DNA from: Aspidapion aeneum | Lineage: Eukaryota; Arthropoda; Insecta; Coleoptera; Brentidae | Length of the DNA stretch: 64,000 nucleotides | Assembly: GCA_963576565.1 (NCBI GenBank) | Contig: OY755044.1 | Coordinates: forward strand, 96,300,752-96,364,751 | Direction of reading: 5' to 3' | Part shown: in pieces, positions 10,274 through 25,699 of the stretch | How the letters are laid out: every line of letters starts with the position of its first letter | Numbering within the stretch: position 1 is the first letter of the stretch | Position numbers and translations under genes: made by a program | The notes under the pieces: model-generated | Database searches by the model: none | What the model saw: the letters and a program-made list of their open reading frames with translations, nothing else | What the model was told of the DNA's origin: nothing

Positions 10274-10830
10274 CACATCACACGCTTTTGACCAATAGCA
10301 AACTCTGACTCTCGACCACTAGCATAGTCGCCCGCTCTTTAGAGTTAATGAATTTTACGCGTTTGAATTGAAATCTGTTCTCCTGCCCTATACCGACTGA
10401 ACGTTGCTCGGTTATATCGTAGGAGAAGCTAATTTAAAGCTTGCTATTGGTCAAAGGGTGTGTTGTGGATAGTCACACCGTTCAAGACTTAGAATAGATA
10501 CCGTGATAGCTTCTTTCTACTCCTCCAGCCTATCTATTCTCGTTCTTGAACGATGTGATAGTTCCCATCACATGCTCTGGCCAATGGCAAGCTAAATTAG
10601 CTCCGAACCGTCACGTGGTATGCGGAAAGATCTCTGCGCAAGGTTCTCCTACGGGACGACCGAGAAACGTTCAGTCGGTACGGGGCAGGAGAACAGATTT
10701 TACTTCAAACGCGTAAAATTCACTAACTCTGAAGAGCGGGCGACTATGCCATTGGTCGAGACAAGGCATTTCGCACAACACGTAACTGCTCAGAGTTTGC
10801 TATTGGTGAGAGCGTGGATCGTGTGATGTG
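10274..10830. mobile_element. foldback element with nested inverted repeats
   Basis: Ends CACATCACACGCTTTTGACC and GTGTGATGTG (10821-10830) are inverted; the motif CAATAGCAAACTCTGA and its complement lie inside each end, followed by CGTTCTC/ACGCGTTTGAA blocks. A second, inner inverted pair occurs (TTGCTATTGGTCAAAG near 10441; CTGGCCAATGGCAAGC near 10574). Its right half forms the outer end of the giant inverted repeat described next. Confidence 0.6.
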
Positions 10831-13458
10831 AATAGAGCCTCAGGGTGGTTTAAGGTATTTCCCTTAAAAAATAATAATTATTAGCTGTGGTATCATGGAA
10901 ACGAGTAAGCCACGACACTTTACCGAGACGGGAGATCACGTGACAACCAGGCCGTACCTGGGGGGATCAATCTTCCCCCAAATAAAAGTATAAAGTGTTT
11001 AAAAAGATTTCGCAACAACACAACTAGGCCAAAAAAATAACACAATACGATAATTTTTATTCAAATTTTTTAATTTTAATAAATTGTTTTCTGGGAACTT
11101 TCTCCGTGGCCAGTCTGTTTATTTTCTAATTGTTCATTGTAACATCTAAACAACAATTCATCGTAACTATTTGTTTTTGTAGTTATGAAACAGCAGTTAT
11201 TTTCATTCTAAAAACGCTTTTCCATTCCGCCCCACCCTTGGCGCTAGAAGCAAAAATAAAAATAGGTTATTTAAAAAGATATAAATAATTGTTGGCGCCG
11301 CAAGGGAAAAGTTTGAGAAAAGTCCGTTTTTAATGTCGATTTTTGGGGAAAATTCATGTTTTAGTGGTTAATATTCAGTGTTTCAGCGTACAAATTTTAA
11401 TAAAGTTTTTTCACATACATGGAGGAGAAAAATGCAACATGCTTAGGTATATTGCATAGTAGCTAAATTTAAAATGTTAAATAAAATATTGAACGTTTGA
11501 CAATGAGTTTAAAAAGTAACACAAATTTTCCAATTGATATCTTGTAAAGAGAGCCCCCTTGCCAATCCTCGGTGCGCCCTTGGTATCTATCCTGACTTCT
11601 AGACGCATGATAAATCTTTTTTGAGGGAGCTTGTTCTCGTTTGCCGTCGCAGTTGGGATGAAGATAGCAAGTCATTGGCGGATCTATGATGTCCGGGGAG
11701 GGAGTGAAGGCGGTTTTGTTACAGGGGTCAAGGAGGCAGCAAAAACCATTTTTGTACGTTTTTAATAAGTTTGACCTCTCAAGTTCAGTGCAACAATACA
11801 CAGATAAAATGCGCAAAAATTTTTCTGTTTATACCTTGCCACAAAGGAGCTACGAGGGAATTAGAATCAAAAGGAATTAAAAAAAACAAAATTAGTTACA
11901 AAAAACCCAACTTTTTCTAATTATATTTATGCCGAAACAATTATTATATTCTATTTGCTGGCCCACCACAATATTTAAAATTGGCTCGAAAGTTAATCTA
12001 GGGCTTATTGTTAGTCAGAAATAAATTGGAAATAAAAGTAACTTTTCTGTGTGTTTTTTTTAAAAGTAGGGTTAATGCATTTGGCATTTTTTTTATCAGA
12101 ACTAAAAAGTATAAGTTTTATGTCTGAAACGAGGGGGGCGGTTTGAAAACATGCAGCAGAGTTTGTGAAAATTTAATCACGAATAAGTCACTTTGCAGCC
12201 ATTATTAATTATTATTTTTATTTGTCCTGGAATGAGAAAAATTAGGTTTATGGAAAAATACACATACAAAAAATATTACACCGCAGAGCCTTACCTAGGG
12301 GAGGATGAAGGGGGGTCAATCCCCCCCGAAATTTTAGGACTCACAAATAATAAAATATTTTGTAGTGAACAGTAGAGATATGGGCAAATCGCATTTTTTT
12401 ATGTCAGAATTGACTCTGATTTTTTAGATTTTTGCTTATAACAGCTAGAAACATGCTCAAACTACAGTTTGGTTGTTTATATAAACCTAGCCCACCTCAA
12501 TAAACATAAATAAATTACATTCCAGAAATATGTGCTCTTTATGTGCTAATTTCGTCCACTTTTTAAAATTTTTGTGCTCCTTTGGTTTCAACGGAAATTA
12601 AAAAAAATTATTGGCGTGCTAGCTTTATATAAAGCTAACAAGCCATACAGAAATAATAAATATTTTTATAATATTTATATGCGAAAATTAGGTGCTTTTT
12701 ATGTGCTTCTGTTTGCTAAAACAAAATTCCATTTACCAATTTTTTTAACCTTTTTTTTTTAAATGTGTGGGCTGGCTAGGTTTATATAAATCTAGCAAGC
12801 CCACCTCAATAAAAATAAATAAAATACATTCCAGAATTATGTGCTCTTTATGTGCTAATTTCGTCCACTTTTAAAATTTTTGTGCTCCTTTGGTGTTCAC
12901 GGAAATTTAAAAAATGATTGACGTGCTAGCTTTATATATAAAGCTAGCAAACCAATACAGAAATAACAAATAGTTTTATGCCCACCTCAATAAAAATTTA
13001 AAATATTTATTCCAGAATTATGTGCTTTTAATGTGCTAATTTCGTCCACTTTTTAAAATTTTTATGCTCCTTTGGTTTCCACGGAAATTTAAAAAAATGA
13101 TTGGCGGGCTAGCTTTATATAAAGCTAGCAAGCCCATACAGAAATAATAAATATTTTTATAATATTTATATGCGAAAATTAAGTGCTTTTTATGTGCTCC
13201 CGTTTCCTAAAAAGAAAATTTAATTTTTTAAGATTTTTTTTTAAATGTGTGGGCTGGCTAGGTTTATTTAAACCTAGCAAGCCCACCTCAATAAAAATAA
13301 ATAAAATATATTCCAGAATTATGTGATCTTTATGTGCTAATTTCGTCCATTTTTTAAAATTTTTGTGCTCCTTTGGTTTCCACGGAAATTTAAAAAAATT
13401 ATTGACGTGGCTAGCTTTACATAAAGCTAGCAAGCCCATACAGAAATAATCAAGAAAG
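10687..13458. repeat. giant inverted repeat, left arm
   Basis: From AGGAGAACAG at 10687 to the AATAATCAAGAAAGCT at 13443-13458 this arm is reproduced in reverse complement at 13700-16484. Paired positions sum to about 27,160-27,172 throughout, so indels between arms are few, and arms differ at only scattered bases. The outer ~1.75 kb is unique sequence; the inner ~1 kb is hairpin satellite. A 115-codon minus ORF (11469-11816) is disrupted in the other arm and is not treated as a gene. Confidence 0.92.
12440..13458. repeat. hairpin-rich satellite block A
   Basis: Units restart at a CCACCTCAATAAA-type motif near 12495, 12804, 12979 and 13283, alternating long (~305 bp) and short (~175 bp) monomers. 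Each carries TAATTTCGTCCAC, a hairpin of the GCTAGCTTTATATAAAGCTAGC type, and in long units a second one built on GGCTAGGTTTATATAAACC. Confidence 0.85.
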
Positions 13459-13597
13459 CTAGAACGTCAATCATTTTTTTAAATTTCCGTGTAAACCAAA
13501 AGAGCACAAAAATTTTAAAAAGTGGACGAAATTAGCACATAAAGAGCACATAATTCTGGAATGTATTTTATTTATTATTATTGAGGTGGGCTTGCTA

Positions 13598-16484
<2,887 letters not shown>

Positions 16485-16489
16485 CCTCT

Positions 16490-16491
<2 letters not shown>

Positions 16492-16549
<58 letters not shown>
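16492..16549. repeat. TA dinucleotide microsatellite
   Basis: About 58 bp of pure TA joins the end of the right arm to a third block of the same satellite, suggesting TA tracts served as rearrangement junctions. Confidence 0.97.
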
Positions 16550-16562
<13 letters not shown>

Positions 16563-17280
16563 TACATTCCAGAATTATGTGCTCTTTATGTGCTAATTTC
16601 GTCCACTTTTTAAAATTTTTGTGCTCCTTTGGTTTCCACGGAAATTTAAAAAAATGATTGACGTGCTAGCTTTATATAAAGCTAGCAAACCCATACAGAA
16701 ATAATAAATATTTTTATAATATTTATATTCGAAAATTAAGTGCTTTTTATGTGCTTTTTTTTTAAGCTTTTTTTTTAAATATGTGGGCTGGCTAGGTTCA
16801 TATAAACCTAGCAAGCCCACATCAATAAAAATAAATAAAATACATTCCAGAATTATGTGCTCTTTATGTGCTAATTTCGTCCACTTTTTAAAATTTTTGT
16901 GCTCCTTTGGTTTTCACAGAAATTTAAAAAAATGATTGACGTGCTAGTTTTATATAAGGCTAGCAAGCCAATACAGAAATAATAAATATTTTTATGCCCA
17001 CCTCAATAAAAATTTAAAAAATTTATTCCAGAATTATGTTCTTTTAATGTGCTAATTTCGTCCACTTTTTAAAATTATTGTGCTCCGTTGGTTTCCACGG
17101 AAATGTAAAAAAATGATTGCCGTGCTAGCTATATATAAAGCTAGCAAGCCCATACAGAAATAATGAATATTTTTATAATATTTATATGCGAAAATTAAGT
17201 GCTTTTTATGTGCTTCCGTTTGCTAAAAACAAAATTCCATTTACCAAGATTTTAAGCTTTTTTTAAAAAAAATGTGAAAC
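16550..17280. repeat. hairpin-rich satellite block C
   Basis: Same monomers and same orientation as block A (ATTCCAGAATTATGTGCTC, TTTCGTCCAC, GCTAGCTTTATATAAAGC), with unit starts near 16548, 16816 and 16995. It ends abruptly at about 17280. Confidence 0.85.
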
Positions 17281-17289
17281 TCGGTGGGG

Positions 17290-18660
17290 TTTGACTTATA
17301 GCAAACTCTCCAGCGACGTCCGTCAATGGGGGTGATTTCAACAAATCATTAAAAAAAACATGTTTTTCATACGTTTTATTCAATTTTCTTAAAAACCAAG
17401 CTCTTTATCAAAAAATGTGTTCCATACTTTGTCATAGCGAATAAAATTTCCTTTCAAATGATGTATAATAAAGTGGAAGTTATTTTATATTTACCGCTCC
17501 AGTGGTGTTCTTAATTTAAAGAAATTATTTAAGATCAATCCAAACTAATCAATTTTGTGTCTTATTAGTTTTTCGGTGGATAACAAAGAGCGGCAGATAA
17601 GAGGTCGAAAAAATAAGGTCGAAAGTACAAAAGGTCGAAAATAAAAAAGGTCAAAAGTACAAAAGGTCGAAAGTACAAAAGATCAAAAAACAAAAGGTCG
17701 AAATTTCAAAAGGTCGAAAGTACAAAAGATCAAAAAACAAAAGGTCGAAATTTCAAAAGGTCGAAAGTACAAAAGGTCGAAAGTACAAAAGATCGAAAGT
17801 AAGGCCACTTTATTTTTAGTTCCATATGCTTAAAAAAATAACCGAAAACACCTGTGTCAAAGTTACAACTGTTACTTTCTGCACAAAAATATTGCTTATG
17901 GGGGACCATGGCCCCTATGCCCCCTCCCCTTATAACCACCGGTGTTTTTTTGCTTTAAAGAACTTATTTAGATAAATCAAAATATCTAATCCAATCAAAA
18001 CACAGTTTATTTTAATTTGGAAACATTTTATTTTAGTAGGTATAAATTACGAAACTTTTTGAAGTATTTATCATAACATTAACCTCACTTTGTAATACAT
18101 CATTTAAAAAGAAATTGTCTTATCCTCAATAAAGAATAAAGGCACATTTTTTCCGAAAATTTTAGTTAGAAAAGATATTTAAATATGCAAGAGAAACTGA
18201 TTATTTCAGTTATTTTTGAAAATAAGTTTATATTAGTACGCCCCTGAAGCCTTAAATATGGCAACAACCCGACATTTTAATAAAGTTTTTAAAAGAAAAT
18301 GTTATGTTCTACAATAAAGTATACTACATATTTTTTCCTAAAAAGTGTAGTTTTTGAGAAAATTTTGAAAAACCTATAATAAACATGTTTTTTCTAAATA
18401 ATCCCAATTTACGTACGCCACTGAGGAGCTACTTGCTTTTGCTAACCTTATTGACCAATATATCGTTGGAAAGGGAATTTTATTCTCCACAAAAAACTGT
18501 TCTCTGCAATTTTTGATAGAAAGGTTAGTTTTCGAGAAAATTGCATAAAACTGAAAAAATTTTGGTTTTTGGGGGTTTGGGGGGATTTTCTCCGTCCCTC
18601 TCGATTATTCGAGTTGGCAACAGAGATATTCGGGTTCAGCGGGGTCAAATTAGGGGGAAA
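17290..18660. repeat. diverged ~185-bp tandem-type repeats
   Basis: Old repeat units recognisable by a GTACGCCACTG/ACGTCCG core, then a segment like AAAGGAAATTTTATT, TCTACAATAAAGT and TTTTGAGAAAATT. The unit at 17290-17510 is inverted relative to those at 17950-18660. The same family forms a clearer array at 19975-20880 and looser relics at 27880-28720. Confidence 0.6.
17600..17800. repeat. AAAAGGTCGAAAGTAC minisatellite
   Basis: About a dozen degenerate ~15-bp copies of AAAAGGTCGAAAGTAC, some as AAAAGATCAAAAAAC. A related degenerate array (AAAATATCGAAA words) is at 24930-25050. Confidence 0.9.
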
Positions 18661-19185
18661 TGGTCTGTTGCCAAAATGTAATATGATTTGCTTCTAGACC
18701 GAAAACCTTTTAAAATATTATGCTCTGACTAATCTACCAGTTGCTTAAAATTGTCCTGTGTATTACTATTTTTGAGATAAACTGCTGAAAAATTGAAGTG
18801 AACCACCCTATTTTTTCGGACATTGTTAAAGTAAATTTATTAAACGAAACGGTTAATTTCCACACAATTTTCTATGTGATTTTGCTTCGATTATACTCTT
18901 TTAAAGTTTGGTTTTCTTGTTGTCCTGCGCTTGACAGATAGCTTCACAGGGTGGCTACAGCGCAAGTGCAACAAAAGTGCGTTTAGTTTGCGAGATATGA
19001 TATTTTTCCATAAAATTGTACTTTTTCTGATTTTTAGTTTGATGTTTCTACCCGGTGAAAAAATGAGACATCTGGGAGCAAAATTGCTTTGTAAATAAGG
19101 TCACTAAAATTTCTTATCGTTAGTTGTTTTTTATTTGCCGACCAATCTCTACGTATGATACAGTAAATTGCTCAGTTAGCGTAAT

Positions 19186-21718
19186 AGTCTATGGACAAAT
19201 CAAGTTTCGTGTGCAAGTCGTGCCAACTTTCTGCCGATAAGCTAGCTTTGTTAAGGGCATCCCATATATCAAGTTTTGACTTTTTGTCATTCTGGTAAAT
19301 GCGTTTTTTGAAAGATATAACGGATTCAAAATGGCGGAATGGCGTATCTTTAAAAAAATTGTAACTTTTTTATTTCTTATCCGATTTTCATGGAACAAAG
19401 TTTAAAATACTTACTTTGTAATGTACTTAAAAATGTATTGGTCAGAAAATATGTATTTTTTTATATTTGCAAAAAAAATAAAAAAAAGGTAATTTTTTCT
19501 TTTTTATTTTATTTATAAAACTATTGGAGCTAGAAAAAAAAACTCACTTAAATCTGGTTCAAATGTTCCAATGCGTTAATTAGTTTTTAAGTTATTTCCA
19601 AATAACTGGAAAAAAATAGGGGTCTTTGGGGTATATTTAAAAATTATGCTTTTAATGAAAACCATAAGAACTTTTTGAAAGTAACTTAAATTTGTTTAAC
19701 ATACCTAGCAGATCAGGTTTTGACTTATTGTCATTGTGATAATCGCGCTTTTTTTTAAATATGGCGGATTCAATATGGCGGAAAAGCATATTTAAAAACA
19801 AATTGTATCTTTTTTATTTTTTATCCGATTCTAATACAACAAAGCTTAAATTACTTGATTTGAAATGTATTAAAAAAATACTTTTTAAAAATTTATTTTT
19901 TTTAATCTTTGAAAAAAAAAAATGGGTGAAACAAATGACAAAAATGATTTTACTTATTTTATTTTTAATTGACCCCCATATACGGACGTCGCTAAAGGGT
20001 TTGTCATAATTAAACCCCACTGACTTATACATTGTTAAAAAGAAAATTTTATTTCCTACAATAAAGTATAAAACACATTTTTGCCAATTGAGCTTAGTTT
20101 CTGAAAAAGATTGGAAAAAACAGAATTAATTTGTTTGGTGATTTGTAAAAATTGATTTAAGTTGTACAGGCCTGTGAAGTTTTAATCTGAATACAAATCT
20201 TAAATTATTACAAACGTTTAAAAGGAAATTTGATTGTCTACAATCGACTATAGGTCACAATTTTTGATAGAGAGCTTGGTTTTTAAGATAATCGGGTAAA
20301 ACCTATGTAGTTTCTTTAATTTTTGTATATTTTCTTAATAAACGGACGCCGCTGGAGAGTTTGTCATTAGCCTGACCCCACTGACTAATACACTGTTAAA
20401 AAGGAAATTTTATTTTCTACAATAAATGGCAAAATAATTTTTTTTCCAAAAAGCTTAATTTTTGAGAAAATTGGGTAAAATTTAGCGAAAAATTGATAAA
20501 TTTAGTGATTTTTCAAAATTTATTTTATTTACGGACGCCCCTAAATTGTTATAGATAAAATTACCATTGGCTTATTATACATCATTTAAAAGGCAATTTT
20601 ATTGTCTATAACAAAGTGTGTATTATATTTTTGATATAGAGCTCGGTTTTTAAGAAAATCGGGTAAAACCTGTAATAAACATGTTTCTTTTTTAAATTTA
20701 TTACACTACCTCAATAAACGGACGCCGCTGGAGTCAGTCGTATCTCACTGACTTATATATTATTGAAAAGGAAATTTTATGGTCTACAATAAAGATTAAT
20801 ACATATCTTTCCCTAACCCTAGTTTTTAAGAAAATTTGAAAAAAATCTAAACATTTCAGGAGGGGGATTTTGCAGCTAAAATTTTAAAAACTAATATATT
20901 ATTTTTTTTTTAATTAGATTTTACACATTTTTGATCCATTTCTATGTCATTGTGTCTTTAGGGCGTCAACTTAGATACATTTTTAGAAATTCGAACACGA
21001 CTATATAAGGAGAGGGATAAAAAAAATTGGACCAAAAACTTGCCCGGCAACATCCAAATCGTTAGTCTATGACCTATTAATGTCCATCAAACAACCATAA
21101 CAATGATAATAGAAATCAGCTGTTCTACTAGATGCCTCAGCTGCGTAAAGCCGCGCGCTGCCTTATAGGCGTCCGCGTACGGTAATACACCTTCGGTAGT
21201 CGTTTTGGTGACAACGAATTGTTTTTTTATTGAAACAAATATAAAATATACATTCATATAAGACTTGTATACACCAAATTAAAGAAAAATGTTCATTCTA
21301 AAACTTTTATTTAAACTTTTTTTTTAAATTTTGCTTTGGTGTTAATAAAAATGTAGGTTAAACTTTACTAGCTATACAAAAAAAAGTAAAAATTCAGTTA
21401 TTTTATTTTTTCTAAAAAAGGAAGCAAAATTTTGAAAAATATTATAGAAAGTTATTTTATTGCAGGTGCTTACTGATTCATTTGCCATTTTTTGCAACCC
21501 TCTACGACTATTTTTAAGAAAGATACATCGTTTTAAAAAGTATCGTGCAAAAAGAAGTGGTGGGGGCCATATCTTTAAAAAACGCATTTACCAGAATGAC
21601 AAGTCAAAACCTGATCTATGGAGTGCCCTTAACAAACACGGCTTATCGGCAAAAAGTTGGCACGACTTGCACACGAAACCCCCTTTTAGGCCGATTTGTC
21701 CATAGACTATAACCAAAG
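19186..21718. mobile_element. nested 2.5-kb TIR element
   Basis: AGTCTATGGACAAATC at 19186 and GATTTGTCCATAGACT ending at 21718 are exact inverted ends. Inverted homology covers about 150 bp (GCAAGTCGTGCCAACTTT and CATTTACCAGAATGACAA blocks). It sits wholly inside the 18779-22747 element. The interior has two ATGGCGGA-containing segments about 430 bp apart and then the 185-bp array; no transposase seen. Confidence 0.7.
19975..20880. repeat. ~185-bp tandem array
   Basis: Units begin at ACGGACGCCGCTGG-type cores near 19984, 20165, 20343, 20530 and 20717 (period 180-187 bp). Each contains AAAGGAAATTTTATT, CTACAATAAA and AAGAAAATCGGGTAAAACCT. Divergence among units is high, so the array is old. 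Confidence 0.8.
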
Positions 21719-21795
21719 CATAACATTTGTGGCTCCGACGCAGTTAACATTTCACTTTTTTCCACTCTTAAAAATTTTGTTTGTGAGATACATTT

Positions 21796-22060
21796 ATAGG
21801 GGAGGGAAGTAAATTAGAATTTTGGGGTGTTTTAATTTTTTCCTATAGTTTTATTATAGTTCCTATCAGTCTGCCAAAGCTCAACTCTCTTGCATTTCTG
21901 GAAGTGGGCAATGCTACTTTTACCTAACTTTAAATGTATAGGGGAGGGGAGTAAATTAAAATTTTGCGTTTTTTTGATTTTTTCCAGGGGTTTGGTCATA
22001 ATTTCTCTCAGTCGGCCAAATTTTAGCTTTGTAGCATGTCTGAAAGTACAGTAGAATATT
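21796..22060. repeat. two-copy tandem duplication (~145 bp)
   Basis: AGGGGAGGGAAGTAAATTA and AGGGGAGGGGAGTAAATTA start two diverged copies that both continue through TTTTTCC, TCAGTCTGCCAAA/TCAGTCGGCCAAA and GCAT.TCTG. Non-coding. Confidence 0.6.
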
Positions 22061-22749
22061 AATTATCTATACATGAGTGAGTGAGTGGGAATTTCGACGT
22101 TTTTTGAAATTTCGTAACTACTTTACTACTTTATGAATTCCATGAAACTTGGAGGGGTTGTTAACTCCATGGAGATCTCCGACTGTCCAAAGTTTGAGAA
22201 TCGTAGCTCATTCCGAAGTAGAGTTTTAGATAGGTCAAATATCGGCTGAAATGTTTCAAGAAAAGATGGTTACGACGCGCGAACTTTGCGTGGCACTGCC
22301 GTGTCCCGTACCCTCAGATATTTGGGTTGCCTCATAGTAAATTTGGTCGCTATGGGTCAAAACGGGTAGAAACGTCAAACTAAAAATCAGAAGAAGTACA
22401 ATTTTATGGAAAAAAAATCATATCTCGGAAACTAAAGAGAAATTTAAAAAACTGAGAAATAACTTTTTTTGGATTTAGCTGACTGTCATTTTATGTCATT
22501 AAAATTATTTTGAAAAAATCGTACGGGAAATGGGTGCTTTGCAAACTTTTGTTACACTTGCGTTGTAGCCACTCTGTGAAGCTAACTGTCAAGCGCAGGA
22601 CAACAAGAAAACCAAACATTAAAAGAGGATAATCCAAGCTATATCACATAGAAAATTGTGTGGAAATTGACTGTTTGGATTAGGAATAAATTTACTTTAA
22701 AAATGTCCAAAAAATTGGGGTGGTTCATTTCAATTTTTGTGCAGTTTAT

Positions 22750-23670
22750 TTGACAAATAATAGGTTACTATCAATCTTAAACTTCAGGGCGTCGGCGTCG
22801 CAACGGCAGTTATTAAAAAATTAACTGCCCGACTATTAAGGTAGGTTCTTTTTGTTATAACAAATTTTGTTTAAAATGTAATGCAATCCAAATTAGAAAA
22901 CCACGTTTCGTTTCCTAAGATATAATTTTCTCGGTTTTTTTTTTATATCTTAAAATCACTGACTCTGACAAACGTTGACGTTATAAAAAATACTGTTGAA
23001 TCCTAAACTAACTTTGATAACCTCATTCTGCCAGCTGCTGTGGTTTTCAAATTATAATTTTTTAAAAATATTTGATCCCTCTCTTCTACTCACTTGCGTG
23101 CCCCAACCCCCACCAAAACAGACAGACAGGCAGCCTCCATCAAAAAATTTGGTAGTTTTTGGTATTGGAAAAAGTGCTTGTTAACTTATTTTGTCCCAAT
23201 AGTCTTTCTATACCGTAAAATTTCCATGGCTTAAAATATCCAAGTAAATTTTGCCGTATTCAAAAAAAAATGAGAATTGCCTATAAAAAAATCATAAAAA
23301 TGAAGGTAAGGAAAGAATGTATAGTTTTTCTTTACAAGTGAAAAAATTGCTTTCAAAAAGATTTCAAATTGAAAATTGTAGAAAAGAAAGTGATCTAAAT
23401 AAAGCACTTTTTACTTCCAGAAATACTGAAAAATGCTGGGCTTAAATATGGAAATAACTGTGGAACTACTTGATGGGATGGCAGACGAATATTTGTGTGG
23501 TTACGGGACAAATTATTTTTACCAGAGGTCCAATAACTTTCTTTTCATTAATTTATTTTTGATATTATAACGCTCTTTATAGTTTTTTTTGTATAAAGGG
23601 TAAGAATCTGAATGTCGAATGAAATTTTATCTGTCACTTTTTGTTTTGAAGATAGGTATAATAACATCAA
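22750..23670. other. no recognised feature
   Basis: AT-rich non-coding DNA; only a short CAGACAGACAGGCAG run at 23119 stands out. No supported gene or repeat end. Confidence 0.4.
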
Positions 23671-23675
23671 CTTAC

Positions 23676-23787
23676 CGAGAGATTAACCCTCCAAGCAATT
23701 TCTTGTAGAGTACCCTTCGTCGGCCAAAATACCAATTTTGGCCCTAGTTACCTCAGAGGAGTCTTGTTGGCCCGGTAATTGCGGCAT
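23676..23787 (-). pseudogene. Tc1-like transposase HTH exon remnant
   Basis: The minus strand from ATG at 23787 reads MPQLPGQQDSSEVTR, AKIGILADEGYSTR, and after a 1-nt frame change IAWRVNLS, then a donor G/GTAAGT. The pattern ‘I..L.deGyS.R.IA.rv..S’ is that of the helix-turn-helix N-terminus of Tc1/mariner-group transposases. No DDE part was found nearby. Short, broken and probably dead. Confidence 0.4.
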
Positions 23788-24339
23788 TTTTTTAACACTC
23801 ACCTCTCTTTGTCCACAAACAAAACAACACTCCATAAATCACACAAAAAAATCTGAACTAATAAGCTGATGATCAACCGTCTGCTCATGCGCGTCTTTTG
23901 TCCTTTCGGCATTTTCTTTTATTTTTGCCCGGCAATTTCACCTCTGTATGTCTTTTGACTCACTTCTGCATGAATTAAAAAAAGGAAGAAAAACGGTAGA
24001 TACCGCGAACACAAAATCCTAGACAAACTGTCTGGAGCCCGAAGTGAATAAAACCGTGTCCCAAAACCAAGGGATCAAATTAAAATAGGAGGTAGGTATT
24101 GCTGTAAAGGACAAATAAGTTTAAAAAGTCACTTATTTGGATTTTTGATATTAAGGGTGAGCATTCATACCATGGGAACTTTGCTACAGTTTTTGCGTAT
24201 TTTTAGTGGTGATTGCCGGTGAAACATTTTTCCTTAGTCGGTTGACTTCAACTCCCATAGACAAATGACTTCGGTTTAGTCCGTTCAACACCTCGATGAG
24301 TTTCCTTTAAATACATTATAAAAGAACATAATATAATCA

Positions 24340-24830
24340 GTGACGGATCTAGGCCCCGAAAATTGGGGGTTGCCCAAAAAAAAATATTTAATTACTACTT
24401 TTTGAAAATTAGTTATGTACTATCAGTTAATTCATGAGAGTATATACCAGGTGGGCTAAAAAACAGGACAAATTGATTTTTGTTATAATATTCTAACATT
24501 CGAACTATACTACCGATTAAATAATAATGATCTTAAAATCGGTGGCATAGTTCCACGGTAATTATGTTACTTTAGTGGACCTTTTTAACAAGAGAGGGGT
24601 TCAGTTCGAGGGGGGGCGGCCCCCTCCCCAACGCTAAGATTTTTATGCCACATATTACATGAACAAACAAATTAAATTCCATAAAATACGGCATCATAGG
24701 GTTTCGCCCCACCCCAGACATATTCGTCGGTGCGCTACTGAGCCACATCTTTAACCCATTTGTTCTCAAACAGTGGCCGATCTAGGCCCTTAGAGTTGGT
24801 GGAGCCCAAAAATAAAACTAAATTATGACT
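24340..24830. repeat. cluster of degraded hAT-like and mariner-like MITE ends
   Basis: CAGTGACGGATCTAGG (24345) and CAGTGGCCGATCTAGG (24771) are hAT-style edges seen repeatedly in this window. TACCAGGTGGGCTAAAAAAC at 24447 resembles the TIR of the MITE at 49344. GGGGGGGCGGCCCCCTCC at 24611-24628 is another edge. No complete element can be delimited. Confidence 0.45.
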
Positions 24831-24929
24831 TTTTTGCAGATGAAACTGGAGTCGGGCAAAGGTAAATTCGAGGAAAAATTATTTTTTTGTTTTATAGTAA
24901 AAAAACTTTACGCGTTGCAAAAACGTAGT

Positions 24930-25240
24930 GCGACGGACAAAACATCGAAACACAAAATATCGAAAGTTCAAAGTGTCGAAACCACAAAATTACAAAATAT
25001 CGAAAAGACAACATATCGAATTACAAAATGTCGAAATGCAAAATAAATGAATAAAACCCAACCTAACACGATCTGGTCAGGTTAGATTTTGTGTAATAAC
25101 ATAACCAGGACCTGTTGTATATTAACCTAACTAGGTCAGGTTTAAAAACTATTAATATTATACAAAACAGACTAACCTAATCGGGTCAGGTTAATGTTTT
25201 ATTCATTATAATAACCTAACCAGAACAGGTTTTTTTAATA
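24930..25240. repeat. degenerate ATCGAAA minisatellite and CCTAACC/GGTTAGG repeats
   Basis: 24930-25050 has AAAATATCGAAA-type words; 25050-25240 has alternating AACCTAAC and GGTCAGGTTA words in several degenerate copies, forming weak inverted pairs. It resembles scattered interstitial telomere-type sequence but is not a clean TTAGG array. Confidence 0.5.
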
Positions 25241-25561
25241 ACTTCGTCATTTTGTACTTTCGTCATTTTGTGTTTAGATGTTTTGGTCGTCGTCCCAAAA
25301 CGCACTAGAACAATATAAAAAACAATATATTTTTCCTGTCTTTTTAAGTGTTTAATATTTATTTAAAAGGAAACAGCTACTACTAACACCTTTAACACCA
25401 ACATAAAAAACTCAAACTTTTAGGGGGATGGCATAAAATACGGCATTATCGGGTTTTTGGCCTTCCCTCAAGACGTATTCCTGGTTGCGCTACTACTCAG
25501 TTACACGTATTTGAACAAGAGAAATATTAAACACGATCTTCTCGCACAAATTTGATGTTAA

Positions 25562-25688
25562 CCTTAAGATGCACCATCCCAAGGCTTATAATCCATTCTC
25601 CCTCTTTGTTGTGTTGTATGTGAAGAACAAGGACTTAATCGCGATTAAACCCATAATTGCGATTAAGTGCTTACGGTGCATCTGAGGG
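25562..25688. mobile_element. 127-bp PIF/Harbinger-type MITE, copy 1
   Basis: Ends CCTTAAGATGCACC and GGTGCATCTGAGGG are inverted and flanked by TAA on both sides (25559-25561, 25689-25691), the TWA duplication typical of Harbinger. The interior contains the near-palindrome TTAATCGCGATTAA. A second copy in opposite orientation is at 40265-40389. Confidence 0.8.
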
Positions 25689-25699
25689 TAAATAGTGTA

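Larger units (their letters stand above)
18779..22747. mobile_element. ~4-kb non-autonomous element with long TIRs
   Basis: Left end AAACTGCTGAAAAATTGAAG; right end on the reverse strand AAACTGCACAAAAATTGAAA. Homology continues inward for about 280 bp at the left (to ~19060) and ~380 bp at the right (from ~22370), with shared blocks GTAAATTTATT, TTGTCCTGCGCTTGACAG and CATAAAATTGTACTT. TA lies at both outer edges. No transposase is recognisable inside; the interior is occupied by another TIR element and tandem repeats. A 543-bp relative is at 8524-9066. Confidence 0.75.

Noticed and set aside
11469..11816. 115-codon ORF present in both arms of the giant inverted repeat
   Set aside because: The copy at 15327-15663 is split between frames despite very high DNA identity, and no domain is recognised.
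17600..17800. CRISPR-like regular repeats
   Set aside because: Short tandem repeats without unique spacers in a eukaryotic context; a minisatellite.
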